From Oerskovia enterophila (lineage in GTDB: Bacteria; Actinomycetota; Actinomycetes; Actinomycetales; Cellulomonadaceae), in NCBI RefSeq assembly GCF_001692445.1, contig NZ_MAQA01000031.1, forward strand, positions 1 through 56,082: 56,082 nt of DNA, given 5' to 3'. Of the stretch, positions 41,502 through 49,788 are shown piece by piece (the stretch's first letter is position 1; every line of letters starts with the position of its first letter). The notes beneath the pieces are model-generated. The model was not told the DNA's origin. It made no database searches and was given only the letters and a program-made list of their open reading frames with translations. The position numbers and the translations under genes are program-made.

Positions 41502-43676
41502 TCACCCCGCGGTCCGCCGGATGCTGCGCCGCCACCGACGTTCGAACACCACGTCCTCGCCGTCGCGCGCCACGACCTCGTCGTCGGTGTGGAAGAACTC
41601 GGCGTCGCACGAGATCTCCGAGCGCGTCACGACGCTCGCGTCCCACGCGAGGTCGGACGGCGTGGCACCGGGTCGACGCAGCCGCACGCTCCAGTCGGAA
41701 CGCGTGCGTGCGCTCAGCGGGTCGCGCCCGATCCAGTAGCGCTCGAGCGCGTCCTCGGTGAACTCGAGGCCGTCGGGGTAGATGCGCGTCCCGCCGTACC
41801 TCGGGTCCACCTCCAGGAGCCACTCGTCGGCCGCGACGTCGCGCACGACGCGTCGCTCGGGCCGCTGGTCCGCGTCCTCCGGGTAGACGACGCCGAGCGG
41901 GGGCGCCTGCTCCGGCTCCTCGAAGGTGACGACCGGGTGCCCGCCGGGAGCTGCGCCGTCGTGCAGCGGGAGCTCGAGCGAGCTGCCCGCGGGCGCGACC
42001 GCGAGCGCAGCTCCGCCCGGCTGCGGCCACACCCACGGCCAGTACGCCGAGGAGAGCGCGAGCCGGAGCCGGTGCCCGGGAGCGAGCGCGTACCCCACCC
42101 CGCTGAGCTCGAACGTCACGTCGTGCGTCGCGCCGGGCTCCCAGGGGACGACGCGGTCGCGCCCCTCGCGGGCCGACAGGTTGAGCACGCCACGGGTCAC
42201 GAGCGTCGAGGAGCCGTCGGGGCCCACGTCGCACAGCCGTGCCACGACCTGCCCCTTGTCGCCCGCGCACGACAGGCGCAGGCGGACCCGTGCACGACCC
42301 AGGATCTCGAGCCGCTGGGTGAGCGGCGGCGAGTCGAAGCACACGGACCGCCCGTCCTCCTCGCGCTGGTCGGGCGGCAGGTCCGCGTCGTTCCCGAACG
42401 GGAAGAAGCGGCCCGCGTCGATCCCGGTGTGCTGGGGAGAGGCCACGAGGCACGACGGCGGCACGACCGCCGGGGCGGCCGGCCCACCGCTCGCAGGGCC
42501 CGGGCGGGCGGGAAGGTGCGTGACGAGCGGGGCGGTCGTGCGCAGCACGGTGGCGACCGCTGCGTCGTCGACGTCGTCGGTGCCGCCAGGCGCTCCCGCG
42601 AACGGGAGGACCGTCGGCCGGACGTGCGGGGACGGCCACCGCTCCTCCCCGACCCAGCGCCCGGGCAGCTCGTCGTAGACCGTGGCGGGAGGCACTGACT
42701 CGGTGACCCATGCGCGCAGCGCCGGCTCGTCGAGGGCGCCCGTGTCCTCGTCCTTGAGGAACTGGTCCCACCAGCGCAGGGTCTCCTGGAGGAAGCCGAT
42801 CGAGGGACCCGGCGGCAGGCCGCGGTCGGGGTACTGGTGCGACCAGGGACCGACGATGCCGCGGACCGGGCCACCCAGGGCGCGGTCGCCGTCGGCCGTC
42901 GCGTCGCCCGCGGCCACGAGCCGCAGGACCGTGTCGCGGTAGGGGTCGTTCCACCCGCCGACCGCGAGCACCGCGGCCTTGATCGCCGAGTAGTCCTCGA
43001 TCACGCTGCCGTGGCGCCAGTAGTCGTCGCGCGTCTGGTGGTCGAGCCAGGTGTGGACGAACGGCTCGGTGCGCTCGAGGCGGTCGAGCCACTGCTCCTT
43101 CCACCGGTCGCCCACGACGGCCGGGTCCGGGGGCCGGGAGCAGAACGCGAGCATGGTCGCGGCCCACGCGTGCATGTCGACCGCGAGGACCGATCCGCCC
43201 GTGTAGTGCACGTCGTTGTCGTACCGGTCGTCGGTCGAGCACACCGTGACGATCGCCGCGAGCGCCTCGGGCGCGAGGGCCGCGACCTGCAGGGCGTTGA
43301 ACCCTCCCCACGAGATGCCGAACATCCCGACCTTGCCGCTGCACCACTCCTGCGCGGCGAGCCACTCGACGACCGCGACGCCGTCGGCGAGCTCGGTCGG
43401 GGAGTACTCGTCGTCCTGGTGGCCGTCCGAGTTCCCGCTGCCGCGGATGTCGACGCGCACCGACGCGTACCCGTGGCCCGCGTAGTACGGGTGGCGCTGC
43501 GCGTCGCGCGGTGCGGTCCAGTCGGACAGCCGGTAGGGCAGGTACTCCAGGATCGCGGGGACGGGCGTGGGGTCGACCGGTCGCCAGACGCGCGCGGCGA
43601 GGCGCGTCCCGTCGGCGAGGGGTATCCAGTGGTCCTCGACCGTGGTCTCGAACGGGAGCTCGGTCACGTACCGCAT
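41502..43676 (-). CDS. CocE/NonD family hydrolase (X-Pro dipeptidyl-peptidase-like)
   Basis: 724 aa serine hydrolase acting on esters or X-Pro peptides. The alpha/beta-hydrolase domain begins EYLPYRLSDWTAPRDAQRHP, has RVDIRGSGNSDGHQDDEYSP and nucleophile Ser122 in MFGISWGGFNALQ; Asp in PVRGIVGPWSHQYPDRGLPP supplies the His region. The C-terminal jelly-roll domain ends GYALAPGHRLRLALSSAYWPW, typical of CocE/PepX. Start ATG 43676 is chosen because GGAGGA is 6 nt upstream; an ATG two codons earlier abuts the ribosome site. No signal peptide, so it is cytoplasmic. It follows a peptide transporter gene by 69 bp on the same strand, which favours a peptidase role. Confidence 0.9.
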   Translation of the reverse strand: MRYVTELPFETTVEDHWIPLADGTRLAARVWRPVDPTPVPAILEYLPYRLSDWTAPRDAQRHPYYAGHGYASVRVDIRGSGNSDGHQDDEYSPTELADGVAVVEWLAAQEWCSGKVGMFGISWGGFNALQVAALAPEALAAIVTVCSTDDRYDNDVHYTGGSVLAVDMHAWAATMLAFCSRPPDPAVVGDRWKEQWLDRLERTEPFVHTWLDHQTRDDYWRHGSVIEDYSAIKAAVLAVGGWNDPYRDTVLRLVAAGDATADGDRALGGPVRGIVGPWSHQYPDRGLPPGPSIGFLQETLRWWDQFLKDEDTGALDEPALRAWVTESVPPATVYDELPGRWVGEERWPSPHVRPTVLPFAGAPGGTDDVDDAAVATVLRTTAPLVTHLPARPGPASGGPAAPAVVPPSCLVASPQHTGIDAGRFFPFGNDADLPPDQREEDGRSVCFDSPPLTQRLEILGRARVRLRLSCAGDKGQVVARLCDVGPDGSSTLVTRGVLNLSAREGRDRVVPWEPGATHDVTFELSGVGYALAPGHRLRLALSSAYWPWVWPQPGGAALAVAPAGSSLELPLHDGAAPGGHPVVTFEEPEQAPPLGVVYPEDADQRPERRVVRDVAADEWLLEVDPRYGGTRIYPDGLEFTEDALERYWIGRDPLSARTRSDWSVRLRRPGATPSDLAWDASVVTRSEISCDAEFFHTDDEVVARDGEDVVFERRWRRSIRRTAG

Positions 43677-43745
43677 GGTCATTCCTCCGGTGCTGGGTGG
43701 TGCGGGTGGTGCAGTCGTTCGGGTGCTGCCGGTGGCGCGCACCGG

Positions 43746-45239
43746 TCAGTGGACGGGGTGCATGGTTCGTCTCATCCAGGGCGAGAGGACCAGGACGACG
43801 ACCGCGACGAGCACCGCGACCGCGCCGTTGAGCGTGAAGTAGAGGCCGTCGGGGATCTCGCCGTAGAACCGGACGGTCTGCGCCTGGATGCCGTTCGCGA
43901 GCGCGATCGACAGGAACCACACGGCCATCGACTGGCTCGAGAACGCCGCGGGGGCGAGCTTGGTCGTCGCGGACAAGCCCGTCGTCTGGAGCAGCACGTC
44001 ACCGAGCCCCAGCAGCAGGAGCGAGGCCAGGAGCCACCACACGGCGATCTTCCAGTCGCCGCTCTGCCCCGTCACGGCGGGCACGAGGACCAGGTAGGAC
44101 AGGCCGCCGAGCAGCGCGCCGATCGCGATCTTCTTGGACGCGTGCGGCTGCCGGGGCCCGAGCCAGGTCCACAGCGCCGCGACCACGGGCGCGACGAGCA
44201 CCTCGACGCCGCCCAGGAACGAGCTGAACCAGGCCGCGGGGGCCTGCCACCCGAAGATCGTGCGCTCGACGTGCTGGTCGGCCAGCAGGATCAGGACGCT
44301 GTACGCCTGGAACAGCACGAAGTTGAACGCGACCGACGCGAACCACAGCACGAGGAACGGCCGGAGCCGGCCGCGTTCCTCGCCCGTCACGCGGGGGCTG
44401 CGGAACATGACGGTGAAGTAGACGATCGGGGCGGCCATGGCGACCACGGTCAGCGCGTCGACGACGCCCGCGATGCTGAGGCGTCCCACGAGCGCGAGCC
44501 CGACGGCGAGGATCACCACCCCGGCCGCGACCCCTCCCAGGATCCACAGGGTCCGGCGCATCACGGCCGGAGGCAGGGGCGCCTCGGGGCCGCGCCCGTG
44601 GCCCGGGATGTGCCTGCGTCCCACGACGTACTGGACCACTCCCGCGGTCATGCCGATCGCGGCGGCAGAGAACCCCCAGTGCCAGCCGACGTCGGCGCCG
44701 AGCCACCCCGTGACGAGAGGACCGAAGAACGCCCCGACGTTGATGCCCATGTAGTAGAGCGCGAACCCCGCGTCCCGGCGCTCGTCGGTGGTCGAGTAGA
44801 GCTTGCCCACGAGGGTCGACACGTTGGGCTTGAGCAGCCCCGTACCCAGGCTGATGAGGACCAGGCCGAGCCACGTCGAGAGCTCGGCGGGGATCGCCAT
44901 GGTGTAGTGCCCGCACGCGATGAGGATCCCGCCCCACAGGACCGCGCGGTACGAGCCCAGGACCCGGTCCGCGATCCACCCGCCCCCGACCGAGACCAGG
45001 TAGACCATGGTCCCGTAGCCGGCCGCGATCGAGGCGGCCTGCCCGGCCTCCATACCGAGCCCGTCGTCCGCGACGGTCGCGGTGAAGAACAGCACGAGGA
45101 TGGCCTGCATCCCGAGGAACGAGAACCGCTCCCAGACCTCGAGGCCGAACAGGGTCGACAGGCCTCGCGGGTGCCCGAAGAAGGCTCTGTCGTCCGGGTC
45201 GACCGCGGGTCCTGCCGGTCGTGCGTCCTCGGTCGTCAA
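43746..45239 (-). CDS. POT family di/tripeptide transporter
   Basis: 497 aa proton-coupled peptide symporter with about 14 membrane segments. Family motif: LFGLEVWERFSFLGMQAILV (the ExxERFxYYG-like motif, here EVWERFSFLG), then GGGWIADRVLGSYRAVLWGG and GINVGAFFGPLVTGWLGADV (PTR2 signature region). Start is uncertain: TTG 45239 has GGAGG just upstream, and TTG 45293 lies further 5'. No in-frame ATG is near. TAGGTT at 45292-45297 may be the -10 box. It probably imports peptides that the downstream hydrolase splits. Confidence 0.9.
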   Translation of the reverse strand: MTTEDARPAGPAVDPDDRAFFGHPRGLSTLFGLEVWERFSFLGMQAILVLFFTATVADDGLGMEAGQAASIAAGYGTMVYLVSVGGGWIADRVLGSYRAVLWGGILIACGHYTMAIPAELSTWLGLVLISLGTGLLKPNVSTLVGKLYSTTDERRDAGFALYYMGINVGAFFGPLVTGWLGADVGWHWGFSAAAIGMTAGVVQYVVGRRHIPGHGRGPEAPLPPAVMRRTLWILGGVAAGVVILAVGLALVGRLSIAGVVDALTVVAMAAPIVYFTVMFRSPRVTGEERGRLRPFLVLWFASVAFNFVLFQAYSVLILLADQHVERTIFGWQAPAAWFSSFLGGVEVLVAPVVAALWTWLGPRQPHASKKIAIGALLGGLSYLVLVPAVTGQSGDWKIAVWWLLASLLLLGLGDVLLQTTGLSATTKLAPAAFSSQSMAVWFLSIALANGIQAQTVRFYGEIPDGLYFTLNGAVAVLVAVVVLVLSPWMRRTMHPVH

Positions 45240-45342
45240 CAGCCCTCCAGCGGTCGGTGCGCCCTCCGCAGGCTCGCGGAGGCATCCTTCCAACCTAGGC
45301 AGGTTCGTCGCCCGAGGCCACAGGGACGCCCCGGTGGCGCCG

Positions 45343-45963
45343 TCAGACGACCCGGTCGAGGCCCTCCAGCCGCGCGAGCCGGTCGAGCAGGCCGTCCCGG
45401 ACGGCCGGCCACTCGTCGGCGAGGACCGAGAAGTAGGCCGTGTCGCCGCGCGACCCGTCGGGCGCGACGCGGTGGCTGCGCAGCACCCCCTCGGGTACGG
45501 CGCCGAGGCGCTGGATCGCCGCGATCGAGCGGGAGTTGCGCGCGTCGGCCCGCAGAGCGACGCGTTCGACGTCGAGCACCTCGAACGCGTGCCGCAGCAG
45601 CAGGTACTTGCACGCCGGGTTGGTCACGCCGCCCCACCAGGGACGGTCGTAGAAGGTCGAGCCGAGCTCGACGCGGCCCTGCGAGGGCGACCACTCGTAG
45701 AGCGAGGTGCTGCCGCGGACGGACGTGGCGCCGTCGGGCCCCTCGCCGGGGACACGCGGCCCGACGACGGCCCACGCCAGGCGCCCCGGCGCCGCCACCG
45801 CGTCGCGCACGTAGGCGGACATGGCGGGCGTCCCGCGCGGCGTGGGCGACGACATCCCTGCCCACAGGGCGTCGTCGACGAACGCCCCCAGCTCGGGCGC
45901 GTGCTGCTCGCCGAGCGGCTCGAGGCGCAGCCCGAACCCTTCCAGGACCGTGACGTTCTCCAT
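45343..45963 (-). CDS. GNAT family N-acetyltransferase (RimJ/RimL-like)
   Basis: 206 aa. ENVTVLEGFGLRLEPLGEQH begins the fold, YEWSPSQGRVELGSTFYDRP and VTNPACKYLLLRHAFEVLDV follow, then VALRADARNSRSIAAIQRLG with the acetyl-CoA region and YFSVLADEWPAVRDGL at the end. It belongs to the branch where WGGxTNPxxK replaces the usual Q/RxxGxG/A loop, as in ribosomal-protein or amino-acid acetyltransferases of actinobacteria. Full-length homologue of the GNAT at 46327-47061, with csbD between them. Substrate unknown. Confidence 0.87.
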   Translation of the reverse strand: MENVTVLEGFGLRLEPLGEQHAPELGAFVDDALWAGMSSPTPRGTPAMSAYVRDAVAAPGRLAWAVVGPRVPGEGPDGATSVRGSTSLYEWSPSQGRVELGSTFYDRPWWGGVTNPACKYLLLRHAFEVLDVERVALRADARNSRSIAAIQRLGAVPEGVLRSHRVAPDGSRGDTAYFSVLADEWPAVRDGLLDRLARLEGLDRVV

Positions 45964-46083
45964 GCGGTCATCCTGCCGGACAGGACGTGAGGATCTTGTG
46001 AACCGCCCGTCCCCCGAGATGCGAGCCGCCCGGGGGCCTGCCTACGGTCGAGACGAACCAACCACCACCGAGGGAGGAACCCC

Positions 46084-46260
46084 ATGGGACTGGGAGACAA
46101 GATCAAGCACGGTGCCGAAGAGGCCAAGGGCAAGGTCAAGGAAGGCGCCGGCAAGGCGACCGGCAACGAGAAGCTCGAGGCCGAGGGCCACGCCGACCAG
46201 GCGAAGGCCAACGTCAAGCAGGCCGGTGACGACGTCAAGGACGCCTTCACGAAGGACTGA
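46084..46260 (+). CDS. CsbD family stress protein
   Basis: 58 aa: MGLGDKIKHGAEEAKGKVKE onward, Lys/Glu/Ala-rich and helical, with the CsbD pattern KGKVKEGAGKATGNEKLEAE and GHADQAKANVKQA. CsbD proteins are small, abundant, general-stress proteins of unclear mechanism. GGGAGGAA precedes the ATG. A strong hairpin terminator follows at 13 bp, so it is monocistronic. Confidence 0.92.
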   Translation: MGLGDKIKHGAEEAKGKVKEGAGKATGNEKLEAEGHADQAKANVKQAGDDVKDAFTKD

Positions 46261-46272
46261 CCGCAGACGAAG

Positions 46273-46306
46273 GACGCCCCGGGACCCATACGGGTCCCGG
46301 GGCGTC
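46273..46306 (+). terminator. csbD terminator hairpin
   Basis: GACGCCCCGGGACCC (46273-46287) pairs perfectly with 46292-46306 around ATAC, giving a 15-bp stem. It can serve both csbD and the convergent GNAT gene ending at 46327. Confidence 0.85.
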
Positions 46307-46326
46307 GCCGTGGACGGGGGAAGTTC

Positions 46327-47061
46327 TCAGAGGGCGACGGCGGGCGGCAGGGCCGTGACCGAGCCGACGGCCTGACCGGCCGCCTCGGCGACGTGGTCCG
46401 CGACGGGCGGGACGACCGACAGGAGCGGCGTGGTCACGGGCTCGCCGGCGGCGGACATCTCGACGGGGCCGAGCACCGGGACGATCCGCGGGCTCGTGAT
46501 CCGCGCGAGCAGGCCGAGCTCGACGCCCGCCCACTCGTGCGCGAGGATCGAGAAGCACACCGAGTCGGCACGCGTGCCGTCGGGGGCCGTGCGATGACCT
46601 CGCATGACGCCCTCCTCGTACGCGCCGAGGCGACGCATCGCGGCGAGCGAGCGCGAGTTGCGCGCGTCCACCCGGAAGCCCACGCGGTGCACGTCCCACG
46701 ACTCGAACGCATGTCGGAGCAGCAACCATTTCGAGACCGGGTTCACGAGGCTCCCCCACGTGGAACGGGCGTAGAAGGTCCGCCCGATCTCCACGCGCCT
46801 GTCGTCGAGCGACAGGTCACGGAAAGCGGTGCTCCCCACCACGAGACCCGAGCCCGCGTCGACGACGGCGAAGGCCGTCAGCGCCCGGGTAGCCCGAGTG
46901 TCCTCGATGAAGTTCACCATCCCGACCTCCCCCGCAGGGAGGGTCGTACTCATACCCGCCCACATCGTCGGATCGACGATCTGAGCCAGCGCACCGGCGT
47001 GCGCGACAGCCAGGGGTTCGAGGCGGAACCCGTGGCCTTCCAGGACGACATCGTGCTGCAC
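46327..47061 (-). CDS. GNAT family N-acetyltransferase (RimJ/RimL-like), paralogue
   Basis: 244 aa. VLEGHGFRLEPLAVAHAGAL, RVEIGRTFYARSTWGSLVNP, VSKWLLLRHAFESWDVHRVG and FRVDARNSRSLAAMRRLGAY line up with the GNAT at 45343. Start GTG 47061 is chosen because it aligns exactly with the paralogue's first residue; the frame is open to 47103 but without signal. The C-terminus has about 45 extra Ala/Val-rich residues. Substrate unknown. Confidence 0.86.
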   Translation of the reverse strand: MQHDVVLEGHGFRLEPLAVAHAGALAQIVDPTMWAGMSTTLPAGEVGMVNFIEDTRATRALTAFAVVDAGSGLVVGSTAFRDLSLDDRRVEIGRTFYARSTWGSLVNPVSKWLLLRHAFESWDVHRVGFRVDARNSRSLAAMRRLGAYEEGVMRGHRTAPDGTRADSVCFSILAHEWAGVELGLLARITSPRIVPVLGPVEMSAAGEPVTTPLLSVVPPVADHVAEAAGQAVGSVTALPPAVAL

Positions 47062-47185
47062 AGCGCATATCAGAACACACGCGGGCGTCGCCGCCAAGAC
47101 CACGGAGCGGTCCTTCGTGGACGGCGAGGTGACGCACGGGTGAACGTTGTGTCCCGAGGAGCGTCTCCGCAGGTCAGAGGGCTCG

Positions 47186-48586
47186 TCAGGCTGGGGCCGG
47201 ACCGCACCCCACGGCGGCCGTGATGTTGCCGACCGCGGCGGTCGCGAACAGCCCGGAGAGCCCTGCGACCTGGAGCAGCGGACGAGGGTCGTCGCTCACG
47301 ACCCAGCAGCCGTCGACGACCTCGTACCGAGCCTTGGCCCCCTCGCCGACGTAGGCGCGCAGCGCCGCGATCAGGCGCTCGATCTCCTCGCCCGTGGTGC
47401 CCACGCCGATCGACGCCCGGATGGCACCGGCCGGGAAGCCCAGGCGGGCCAGGAGCGGGTGCGCGCAGAACCGGCCGTCACGCACGCCGATGCCGTGCTC
47501 GGCCGACAGGTAGGACGCGACGAGGCCCGCGTCGTGGCCGTCGACCGAGAAGGTCACGACGCCCACGGGGTCCACGGCGTCGGCCCAGGCGCGGACGACG
47601 CGCACGCCGTCGATCTCCTCGAGCCCGTCGACGAGACGGGCACGCAGCTCGGTCTCGTGCGCGACCAGCACGCCCGGCTCGAGCGCCGCGAGCGCGTCGC
47701 ACGCCGAGGCGAGCGCGACCGCGCCGATCACGTTGGGCGACCCGGCCTCGTGCCGCGCCGGGGCGCTCTGCCACGTGGTGCCCTCGAGCGTCACGTTGCG
47801 CACCGCGCCGCCCCCGGCGAGATAGGGCGTGCCGGCGTCGAGCCAGTCACGGCGCCCCACGAGCGCGCCCGCACCGAACGGCGCGTAGGTCTTGTGGCCC
47901 GAGAACGCGACGTAGTCCACGTCGCTCGCGGCGAGCGAGACGCCCCGGTGCGGGACGAGCTGGGCGCCGTCGAGCAGGACCCGCGCTCCGGCGTCGTGCG
48001 CCGCGGCGACGACCTCGGCGAGCGGCAGCGACTCGCCCGTGACGTTCGAGGCCCCCGTGATCGCGACGAGCGCGTACGGGAAGCGCGACAGCTCTGCGCG
48101 CAGCCCGGACAGGGTCTCGGCGACCGTCGCACCGCCGACCAGGACCGTGGCCCCGCCCGTGCGCTGCCACGGCAGGAGGTTCGCGTGGTGCTCGACGTCC
48201 AGCACGAGCACACGGCCCGGCGAACCGTCGGCCTGGGACGGGACGCAGCCCGCGAGCAGGTTGAGCGAGTCCGTGGTGTTGCGCGTGACGATCGTGACGT
48301 CGTCCTCGCGGGCGCCGACGAACGCGCCGACGGTCTGGCGCGCGGCCTCGTAGAGCGCGGTCGACACCTGAGACAGGTAGCCCGCGCCGCGGTGCACGCT
48401 CGCGTAGAGCGGCAGGACCTCGTTGACGCGGTCGGCCACGACCTGCAGCGCCGGGGCCGACGCCGCGACGTCGAGGTTGGCGTACGGGACGCTGCGCCCG
48501 TCGACGAGGGGGACCAGGGTGTCGCTGCCCACGACGGGCAGCACGGCACACGAGGTAGGGGCTTCGATGACTGCGTGTGCGCTCAT
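47186..48586 (-). CDS. Class V aminotransferase, cysteine desulfurase-like
   Basis: 466 aa PLP enzyme of the SufS/IscS fold. YANLDVAASAPALQVVADRV, HRGAGYLSQVSTALYEAARQ, VTIVTRNTTDSLNLLAGCV, LDVEHHANLLPWQR (catalytic-fold His) and the PLP Lys in VAFSGHKTYAPFGAGALVG are all present. The domain ends near residue 400 with GIGVRDGRFCAHPLLARLG, so a Cys lies near the usual active-loop site; the last 60 residues are extra. GGAGG precedes ATG 48586. A SAM-IV riboswitch controls it, so its product probably serves methionine or cysteine metabolism. It may be a selenocysteine lyase, desulfurase or C-S lyase. Confidence 0.88.
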   Translation of the reverse strand: MSAHAVIEAPTSCAVLPVVGSDTLVPLVDGRSVPYANLDVAASAPALQVVADRVNEVLPLYASVHRGAGYLSQVSTALYEAARQTVGAFVGAREDDVTIVTRNTTDSLNLLAGCVPSQADGSPGRVLVLDVEHHANLLPWQRTGGATVLVGGATVAETLSGLRAELSRFPYALVAITGASNVTGESLPLAEVVAAAHDAGARVLLDGAQLVPHRGVSLAASDVDYVAFSGHKTYAPFGAGALVGRRDWLDAGTPYLAGGGAVRNVTLEGTTWQSAPARHEAGSPNVIGAVALASACDALAALEPGVLVAHETELRARLVDGLEEIDGVRVVRAWADAVDPVGVVTFSVDGHDAGLVASYLSAEHGIGVRDGRFCAHPLLARLGFPAGAIRASIGVGTTGEEIERLIAALRAYVGEGAKARYEVVDGCWVVSDDPRPLLQVAGLSGLFATAAVGNITAAVGCGPAPA

Positions 48587-48645
48587 GGCACGTCCTCCGG
48601 TGGTCGTCGGAGTTCGCCCTGCGGCCCCTCCGCGCTTGCCCCCCT

Positions 48646-48663
48646 CCTTGTAGAGAGGGACCT
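48646..48663 (-). promoter_or_regulatory. Short hairpin between SAM-IV aptamer and gene
   Basis: Transcript CCCTC-TCTACAAG-GAGGG directly follows the aptamer. GAGGGGG in the 3' side is a ribosome-site-like tract, so it may be part of the expression platform. No U-run is present. Confidence 0.45.
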
Positions 48664-48741
48664 GGTCGTCACCCGGGGCACCCCGCCGCGGAGGAGGGTT
48701 GCCGGCCAGCAAACCGGGGTTTTGCGCTGGCACTCATGACC
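48664..48741 (-). ncRNA. SAM-IV riboswitch
   Basis: Minus-strand RNA of 78 nt starting GGTCATGAGTGCCAGCG and ending CCCCGGGTGACGACC. It contains the family core GCTGGCCGGCAACCCTCC and GGGGTGCCCCGGGTGA, which match the actinobacterial SAM-IV consensus almost base for base. P1 pairs GGTCATGAG-side GGTC with GACC at the 3' end. It lies in the 5' leader of the aminotransferase gene, 78 nt before its ATG. S-adenosylmethionine should repress that gene. A false ATG inside the aptamer makes an upstream extension of the gene that should be ignored. Confidence 0.93.
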
Positions 48742-48749
48742 TGGTGTCA

Positions 48750-48779
48750 AGGATGGGCGAGGCCCGCAGAGCGTGTCAA
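48750..48779 (-). promoter_or_regulatory. Promoter for the SAM-IV riboswitch transcript
   Basis: TTGACA (48774-48779), 18-nt spacer, CATCCT (48750-48755). Transcription would begin at about 48743, right at the first base pairs of the riboswitch. Confidence 0.65.
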
Positions 48780-48821
48780 CCGGTGGGCACGGCGTCTCGG
48801 ATGGTGGGCAGAGGGTGCCTG

Positions 48822-49709
48822 TCAGGCGGTCGGAGCGTCCTCTGCCAGGGCCGCGACGCGCCGCGCGTCGGCCCGGTACATGGCCGCGTGCCGACGGAAG
48901 TCGGACCGGGCCGTCTGCTCCGCACGGCCGTCGGTGAAGTCCGCGATCTCCTCGAGGCGGGCGACCATCGCGGTCAGGACCTCGCGTCGCGAGAAGGGCA
49001 GCCCGTAGGCCGCGACCAGCGCGTCGAGGCGCGCGAGAGGATCCAGGCGCCCGACGACGTCGCTCCCGTCCTCGCCCGCGGCGTCCGCCACGAAGGGCGC
49101 CAGCCGGTAGCCGAGGTAAGCCAGGTCCCAGATCCGGGGGCCGGGGCTCGCGGTATCGAAGTCGATGAGCCCGACGACGACCCCGTCGCGAAAGACCAGG
49201 TTGTACGGGGCGACGTCGTTGTGGCACACGACCTCGGCGGGCTCGTGTGGTGCGCTCTGCCAGATGGGTGGCGCGGGCGCGTCGCCCGCGGCGAGGAAAC
49301 CGACGCTCCCGTCGTGCACGCGCCGCAGCAGCGCGCCCGCGTCACGGAGCACCGACTCGTCCCAGACCCACAGGGGAAGGGGGTAGTTCGCGACGTCGCC
49401 CGGGAGATAGGACAGGACCTCGCGTCCCTGCTCGTCGGTCCCCAGTGGCTCGGGCACCTCGGTGATGCCGTGCGCGCGCAGGTGGCGCAGGAGCGCGTGG
49501 ACGGTCGGCGTCCAGGGCCCGGCGGTCCGGCGGACCGTGTCGCCGCTCCGCACGACGGTCGAGGAGTTGCCCCCGGTCAGGACCTCCTCGGGCGGGCTCT
49601 GCTCACGACCGCCTGCCGTGAGGTAGAGGGCTTGCGTCGAGGTAGAGGCCCCGAGCCCGCTGTCTCGACGGGAATCCTCTACCTCGTGGCGACGCGCGGG
49701 GTGCTCCAT
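48822..49709 (-). CDS. Aminoglycoside phosphotransferase-like kinase
   Basis: 295 aa APH-fold kinase. TGGNSSTVVRSGDTVRRTAG is the nucleotide-binding start; EVVCHNDVAPYNLVFRDGVV is the catalytic loop (HND..P.N) and GLIDFDTASPGPRIWDLAYL the metal-binding Asp. The start ATG 49709 has TAGGTT 7 nt upstream, so it is probably leaderless; TTG 49718 is the alternative. Codons 9-28 overlap an inverted repeat (CGAGGTAGAGG with CCTCTACCTCG, 49638-49686), giving an N-terminal tail not conserved in the family. It lies between two SAM riboswitches, and its stop is 43 bp from the SAM-IV promoter on the same strand. Substrate unknown; a methylthioribose or homoserine-type kinase role is only speculation. Confidence 0.85.
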   Translation of the reverse strand: MEHPARRHEVEDSRRDSGLGASTSTQALYLTAGGREQSPPEEVLTGGNSSTVVRSGDTVRRTAGPWTPTVHALLRHLRAHGITEVPEPLGTDEQGREVLSYLPGDVANYPLPLWVWDESVLRDAGALLRRVHDGSVGFLAAGDAPAPPIWQSAPHEPAEVVCHNDVAPYNLVFRDGVVVGLIDFDTASPGPRIWDLAYLGYRLAPFVADAAGEDGSDVVGRLDPLARLDALVAAYGLPFSRREVLTAMVARLEEIADFTDGRAEQTARSDFRRHAAMYRADARRVAALAEDAPTA

Positions 49710-49716
49710 GCGCAGC

Positions 49717-49722
49717 AACCTA
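49717..49722 (-). promoter_or_regulatory. -10 box of a leaderless promoter
   Basis: TAGGTT, then 7 nt, then ATG 49709. It is back-to-back with the SAM-I promoter. Confidence 0.6.
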
Positions 49723-49750
49723 TCCCCTGCCCACCCTGCGAGACACCCGT

Positions 49751-49779
49751 TTCACTCCGTGGGCACGGTGACGTACGAT
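49751..49779 (+). promoter_or_regulatory. Promoter of the rhodanese-metZ operon
   Basis: TTCACT (49751-49756), 17-nt spacer, TACGAT (49774-49779). Transcription would begin near 49786, a few bases before the riboswitch. Confidence 0.65.
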
Positions 49780-49788
49780 CCGACGCAA

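Noticed and set aside
48587-48733. Upstream start of the cysteine-desulfurase-like gene
   Set aside because: The ATG lies inside the SAM-IV aptamer; the translated extension is riboswitch and leader sequence.
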